Source of the DNA: Mycobacterium sp. JS623
GTDB lineage: Bacteria; Actinomycetota; Actinomycetes; Mycobacteriales; Mycobacteriaceae
Length of the DNA: 64,000 nt
Reading direction: 5' to 3'
Assembly: GCF_000328565.1 (NCBI RefSeq)
Contig: NC_019966.1
Coordinates: 5,332,001 to 5,396,000, forward strand
In this document: positions 60,550 to 64,000 of the stretch, piece by piece
How positions within the stretch are numbered: position 1 is the first letter of the stretch
Layout of the letters: each line of letters begins with the position of its first letter
Program-made: the position numbers and the translations under genes
The notes under the pieces: generated by a model
The model's database searches: none
Told to the model about the DNA's origin: nothing
The model's input: the letters and a program-made list of their open reading frames with translations, nothing else

Positions 60550-63500
60550 GGCATCTGCGCGGCCAACGCAATATGGCCCTCGAAGCCGAGGTCGTTGGCC
60601 ATGGCGCGGTAGCGGTCCCTGAAGTCGCGATAGGTCGAATCGTCACCGCGGGCTCGGGCAAGCAGCGCGCCTAGCCGCAGCATCGTGACGTCTCGGACGG
60701 CCCAGGCGTGACCGACCTCGAGACCTGACAACCTGTGGACCGCAGCTTCAGCCTCCACCCGGTCATCCGGCGTACCACGCGCGAGCAGCAACTCAACGAA
60801 AATCCCTGTGGCTGTGTCGCAGTTGATGAAGTTACCCGAGTTGAACAATTCGTCCGTGGCGGCACGCGCTTGATCTACCGCTCGGTCGATATCCTGGGCG
60901 GCCGTTTCTCGAGCGACGAACAATTCCAAGCCCGACACGATGTTCATGGCGTAGCGTTCCTTGACGCAGGTATCGCGTAGCTCGGCGAGCATGGCAATCC
61001 CGCGTGCACGATCTGCAGCAGAGCCGCGGTGTACCAGCGCGATGCCCAATGACATTCGCACGAGCACCAACGGCAGGTCCTCACTCGACCGCTCGGCGAG
61101 CTGAAAGGCTTCATTGATTTCCGCCAATGCAGCGTCATCAATCAACAGCACTCCGCGACCGACAGCCACATACTTGTAGGCAGCGGCGACTGCCAGAGAG
61201 GCGGCGTCGGCTGTGCGCGTCATCGCCACCGCTTCATCGAGGTCTTTTCGCCACCCGTCGAGACCCACCGTGCTGCGAGCGAAACCGCGAAACGCCAAAC
61301 AATTGCCCATCGGAGATCCCACCATGAATCCCGCGGTTGGGATGTCGCCGGCAGCCAGCCCGATTGCTCTTTCTGTCCATCGCAAGACATCCGTCATCTC
61401 GTTCGCCTGCAACTTGGCGACACACGCCGGGATGGTCAGGCCCACTGTCAACGTCGGGTCGCCGATTGACTCGACAATCGCCATTTGTTCCGAAGCCTGC
61501 CGAGACGCGTCAAAGATTCGTCCGTGCAGGACATGCTCCATCGTCAGGCCCGCCATGCCAATGGCAAGAGATGCTTTGTCTCCCGCCTCGTTGCAGAGCT
61601 TGCGTAGTTCGTCGAAGCGTGTCGATAAGTCTGGATGAAAACGACGAAATGCCGTGCTGCACAGCAGGCTTCGTGGCGCAATGCGCATCTGCAGGCGATT
61701 TGGATGGTTGGCGGGCAGCGCCTCGGCCACCTGGACCGCCCGTTCCCAGCTGAGCTGCGCCGCGGCGTTGTCGCGGTTGATCGACCATTCGCCTGCCCGC
61801 ATATGCCACTCGTATGCGTCGACCAGCTCACCGGCCGCCTCGAGATGCTCGGCGATCAAGGCCGCATTCTGATCTTCGTGCTGGATTGCGGCGGCTAGCC
61901 GCCGGTGCAGCTGCGCTCGGTCCGATTTCAACTGCGACTCGTATGCGACCGCGCGGATCAGCGGATGCCTGAAGGCAAATTCGGATCGAGACCCGAACGC
62001 TGTTTGATCGATCAGTTCAGCAACGATTAGATCGTGCACAACGAGCTCGACCTCCAGCGCCGCCAGCATTTCTGCGTCGAATTGCGACCCGATCACGGCC
62101 GCAGCATTCAATGTGCGCTTCGCTCCCGGGTCGAGGCGGTCGATGCGCGCAGCTATCACCGCTTGCAATGAGCTGGGCACGCTGACATCGCGTGCGGGCG
62201 CGACGCACAGATAGCAGCCGCGGCCGCCGATCAACACATCCCTCTCAGTGAGGTCGCGAACGATCTCCTCGGCAAAGAACGGATTGCCGCCAGCCCGGTC
62301 GGCGACGAGCCCCGCCAGCCCCGTCACCGACCTGTCGTTGCCGAGCAGTTCAGTACTCAGCTGCGCCATCTGCGTATCGTCCAACGGCTCAAGGGCGATG
62401 GTCTGCGATCGTGGCGCATGAGCAAGTGCGCCACCATATTCCGGTCGGTAAGTGATGAGTACGATTGACCGCGTTCGAGGCACGACGGCCAAGAAATCCA
62501 CGAGCATCGCTTCGCTGACTCCGTCGACCCAGTGTGCGTCCTCAATCACATAGACCGTCGGTGAGTTTCTGGCGAGGACGGCCGTATTGATCATTGCGGC
62601 CATCCGGCGCCGGCGCGCATCGGGATCGATCTGAGGCAGTTCAGTCGCGGGGTCAGCGATGCCCACTAAATCCTCCAGGAGGCGGAGATCCTCTTCGTCT
62701 GAATCCGAATACCGCGCCCGCACCAGCGACCGCGCCGCCTCGGGAGTCAAACCGGTTGAACCTGTGGCAGCCCGTAGCAGGCCGGCCGCGGCGTGAAATG
62801 GAACGTCAGTGGTGTGCGACTCGCAGTAAGTGGTGAACACATCGAAGCCCAGATCGCGCGCGCGCGAGGTGATTTCACGGGTCATACGACTCTTGCCGAT
62901 GCCGGGCGGCCCGACAACGCCGACAACACTTCCGTGACCGTTGGCTGCTCGGTCGAGAAGTCCGCCGAGGGCCTCCATCTCCCACTCCCGACCGACGAAT
63001 GTTGTCTCGATTCGCGCCGTTCTCCGTGCTGCGGATATGGCGAGCAGACGGCGCGTCGGTAACGGCTCCTGCGCACCTTTGACAAGAACGAACTCCGGTT
63101 CTCCTAACACGGCATTCTTCTCGACCAACCTCGCGGTCGACTCGGTCAACATCACCCCGCCGGCCGGCGCGACCGACTCCATGCGCTGCGCCATCCCGAC
63201 CTGCTCGCCGACGGCGGTGTAGGTCAAGGGGCCAGAACCGATCTCGCCGGTGATAACCCCGCCGGAGTTCAGTCCCACGCGCAGCTGCAACTTGACGTGG
63301 TCACGATGCTCAACCTCGGTGTCGAGGTTCTTGACGTCCTTCTGAATATCCAGGGCCGCCCTGCAGGCGCGTAAAGCGTGGTCCTCGAGAGCGACCGGCG
63401 CGCCGAACACCGCCATGATTCCGTCCCCGGTGAACTTGTCGACCGTGCCGCCATAACGTTGGACGATCGCCGAACACCGGTTGAACAGCTCCCCCATGAT

Positions 63501-63686
63501 TTCGCGCAGTCGTTCGGCGCCCAGTGTGGCCGCAATGTCCATCGAATGGACGACGTCGGCGAACAGTACGGTCACTTGCTTGTATTCAGCATGGCTGTCG
63601 GCGGTTGCGAAGGGCGAACCGCAGGCGTCACAGAATCGGGCGCCCGCGCGTGGCTCGGCGCCGCAGGTTCCGCACGGTGTCGCCAC
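60546..63686 (-). CDS. Class III nucleotide cyclase-AAA ATPase-TPR regulator
   Basis: A multidomain regulator of 1046 aa. An N-terminal zinc ribbon (CxxC at 5-8 and 19-22) precedes a guanylate/adenylate cyclase domain at 35-190. Its metal aspartates are Asp44 (FADVV) and Asp88 (TGDG). In the usual GDxVNxAAR region it reads GEQVGMAQR (160-168), so the transition-state Asn is Gly while Arg168 is kept, suggesting weak or absent cyclase activity. The AAA/NB-ARC-type ATPase follows, with Walker A GPPGIGKS near 260 and Walker B VYVIEDAHW near 388. The C-terminal half is TPR-like helical repeats. The GTG start is at 63686. Similar proteins are LuxR-fused in M. tuberculosis; no HTH is present here. 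Confidence 0.88.
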   Translation of the reverse strand: MATPCGTCGAEPRAGARFCDACGSPFATADSHAEYKQVTVLFADVVHSMDIAATLGAERLREIMGELFNRCSAIVQRYGGTVDKFTGDGIMAVFGAPVALEDHALRACRAALDIQKDVKNLDTEVEHRDHVKLQLRVGLNSGGVITGEIGSGPLTYTAVGEQVGMAQRMESVAPAGGVMLTESTARLVEKNAVLGEPEFVLVKGAQEPLPTRRLLAISAARRTARIETTFVGREWEMEALGGLLDRAANGHGSVVGVVGPPGIGKSRMTREITSRARDLGFDVFTTYCESHTTDVPFHAAAGLLRAATGSTGLTPEAARSLVRARYSDSDEEDLRLLEDLVGIADPATELPQIDPDARRRRMAAMINTAVLARNSPTVYVIEDAHWVDGVSEAMLVDFLAVVPRTRSIVLITYRPEYGGALAHAPRSQTIALEPLDDTQMAQLSTELLGNDRSVTGLAGLVADRAGGNPFFAEEIVRDLTERDVLIGGRGCYLCVAPARDVSVPSSLQAVIAARIDRLDPGAKRTLNAAAVIGSQFDAEMLAALEVELVVHDLIVAELIDQTAFGSRSEFAFRHPLIRAVAYESQLKSDRAQLHRRLAAAIQHEDQNAALIAEHLEAAGELVDAYEWHMRAGEWSINRDNAAAQLSWERAVQVAEALPANHPNRLQMRIAPRSLLCSTAFRRFHPDLSTRFDELRKLCNEAGDKASLAIGMAGLTMEHVLHGRIFDASRQASEQMAIVESIGDPTLTVGLTIPACVAKLQANEMTDVLRWTERAIGLAAGDIPTAGFMVGSPMGNCLAFRGFARSTVGLDGWRKDLDEAVAMTRTADAASLAVAAAYKYVAVGRGVLLIDDAALAEINEAFQLAERSSEDLPLVLVRMSLGIALVHRGSAADRARGIAMLAELRDTCVKERYAMNIVSGLELFVARETAAQDIDRAVDQARAATDELFNSGNFINCDTATGIFVELLLARGTPDDRVEAEAAVHRLSGLEVGHAWAVRDVTMLRLGALLARARGDDSTYRDFRDRYRAMANDLGFEGHIALAAQMP

Positions 63687-63734
63687 GCCTCAATCGTGCC
63701 GCCGACGCAGTAGCGAGGCTATGAAATGGCACGA

Positions 63735-64000
63735 TTACTTCGGTACGACCTCGTCGAGGATCGCCTTCAGCGCTTTGAGCTGGGCATGGTCGAGGGCGGA
63801 CAAGGCGTGGGGCGCCGGATCCTCGACCGCATCGATCTTGGCGACCACGTCGCGGCCGGCATCGGTCAAAGAGACGACCTTGCACCGACGGTTGTTCGGA
63901 TCGGTTTCACGGACCACCAGCCCGCGCTCCTCGAGGTCATTGACGGCGACCGTCGTCGCGGGAGCATCCATCGTCGCGGCGTGCGCCAACTGCTTGACCG
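63735..64000 (-). CDS. MarR family regulator, 5' end outside window
   Basis: The visible C-terminal 88 residues include the recognition helix QLAHAATMDAPATTVAVNDLE and wing GLVVRETDPNNRRCKVVSLTDAG, quoted as TVAVNDLEERGLVV and DPNNRRCKVVSLTDAG. This is the classic MarR winged-helix motif DxRRxxVxLT. The frame is open to base 64000, so the N-terminus and promoter are not visible. A TTG at 63989 is not the true start, because residues upstream (VKQ) continue the HTH. Target genes are unknown. Confidence 0.9.
   Translation of the reverse strand, partial: VKQLAHAATMDAPATTVAVNDLEERGLVVRETDPNNRRCKVVSLTDAGRDVVAKIDAVEDPAPHALSALDHAQLKALKAILDEVVPK

Overview
The window is high-GC chromosomal DNA from a mycobacterium, most likely an environmental, fast-growing Mycolicibacterium type. 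The evidence is an antigen 85-type mycolyltransferase, AccD3, EchA6, the CtpE P-type ATPase and the PrrA/PrrB two-component system. There is also an Rv0909/Rv0910-like toxin-antitoxin pair and an Rv0898c/Rv0897c-like pair, in nearly the order known from M. tuberculosis (recalled, not searched). I found no rRNA, tRNA, CRISPR array, insertion sequence or integrase. No gene-free stretch exceeds about 255 bp.

Region 1 (1-12.5 kb) is a catabolic divergon. Leftward genes encode an SDR, a Rieske oxygenase, a Baeyer-Villiger monooxygenase, a second SDR and a CaiB-type CoA-transferase cut by the window edge. Rightward genes encode a beta-propeller lactonase-like protein, a GntR/UTRA regulator, two AMP-forming CoA ligases and another SDR. 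Together they suggest ring hydroxylation, oxidation to a ketone, lactone formation, lactone opening and CoA activation of an unknown alicyclic compound. Two related palindromes sit at the divergent starts.

Region 2 (12.5-18.9 kb) is the most unusual. It holds two paralogous TetR regulators, two paralogous six-helix membrane proteins, a NorD-type VWA protein and a NorQ/CbbQ-type AAA+ ATPase. It also has two very small membrane proteins (34 and 42 aa) and a single-helix protein. NorD/NorQ pairs normally activate metalloenzymes, but no known client is present, so the membrane paralogs are the candidate client.

Region 3 (18.9-28.2 kb) matches the Rv0904c-Rv0910 neighbourhood: toxin-antitoxin, ctpE, lipoprotein beta-lactamase-fold hydrolase, metallo-beta-lactamase-fold enzyme, echA6 and accD3. 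An antigen 85 paralog is interposed.

Region 4 (28-56 kb) is accessory metabolism lying between accD3 and prrA. It contains a TetR-controlled FAD monooxygenase and an amine-catabolism regulon (copper amine oxidase, two APC permeases, aldehyde dehydrogenase, IclR) sharing a five-copy motif. A DUF559-type nuclease-fold gene flanked by palindromic repeats follows, then two acyl-CoA synthetases, Hsp20, epoxide hydrolase, a heterodimeric ABC exporter, a split chromate transporter and a phospholipase D-like protein.

Region 5 (56-64 kb) holds prrA/prrB, an FKBP isomerase, a DUF2630 protein, an FAD oxidoreductase with an apparent CTG start, a large cyclase-AAA-type regulator and a MarR regulator cut by the right edge. 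Three families of long palindromic repeats are scattered through the window. One copy lies in frame inside a CoA ligase gene.
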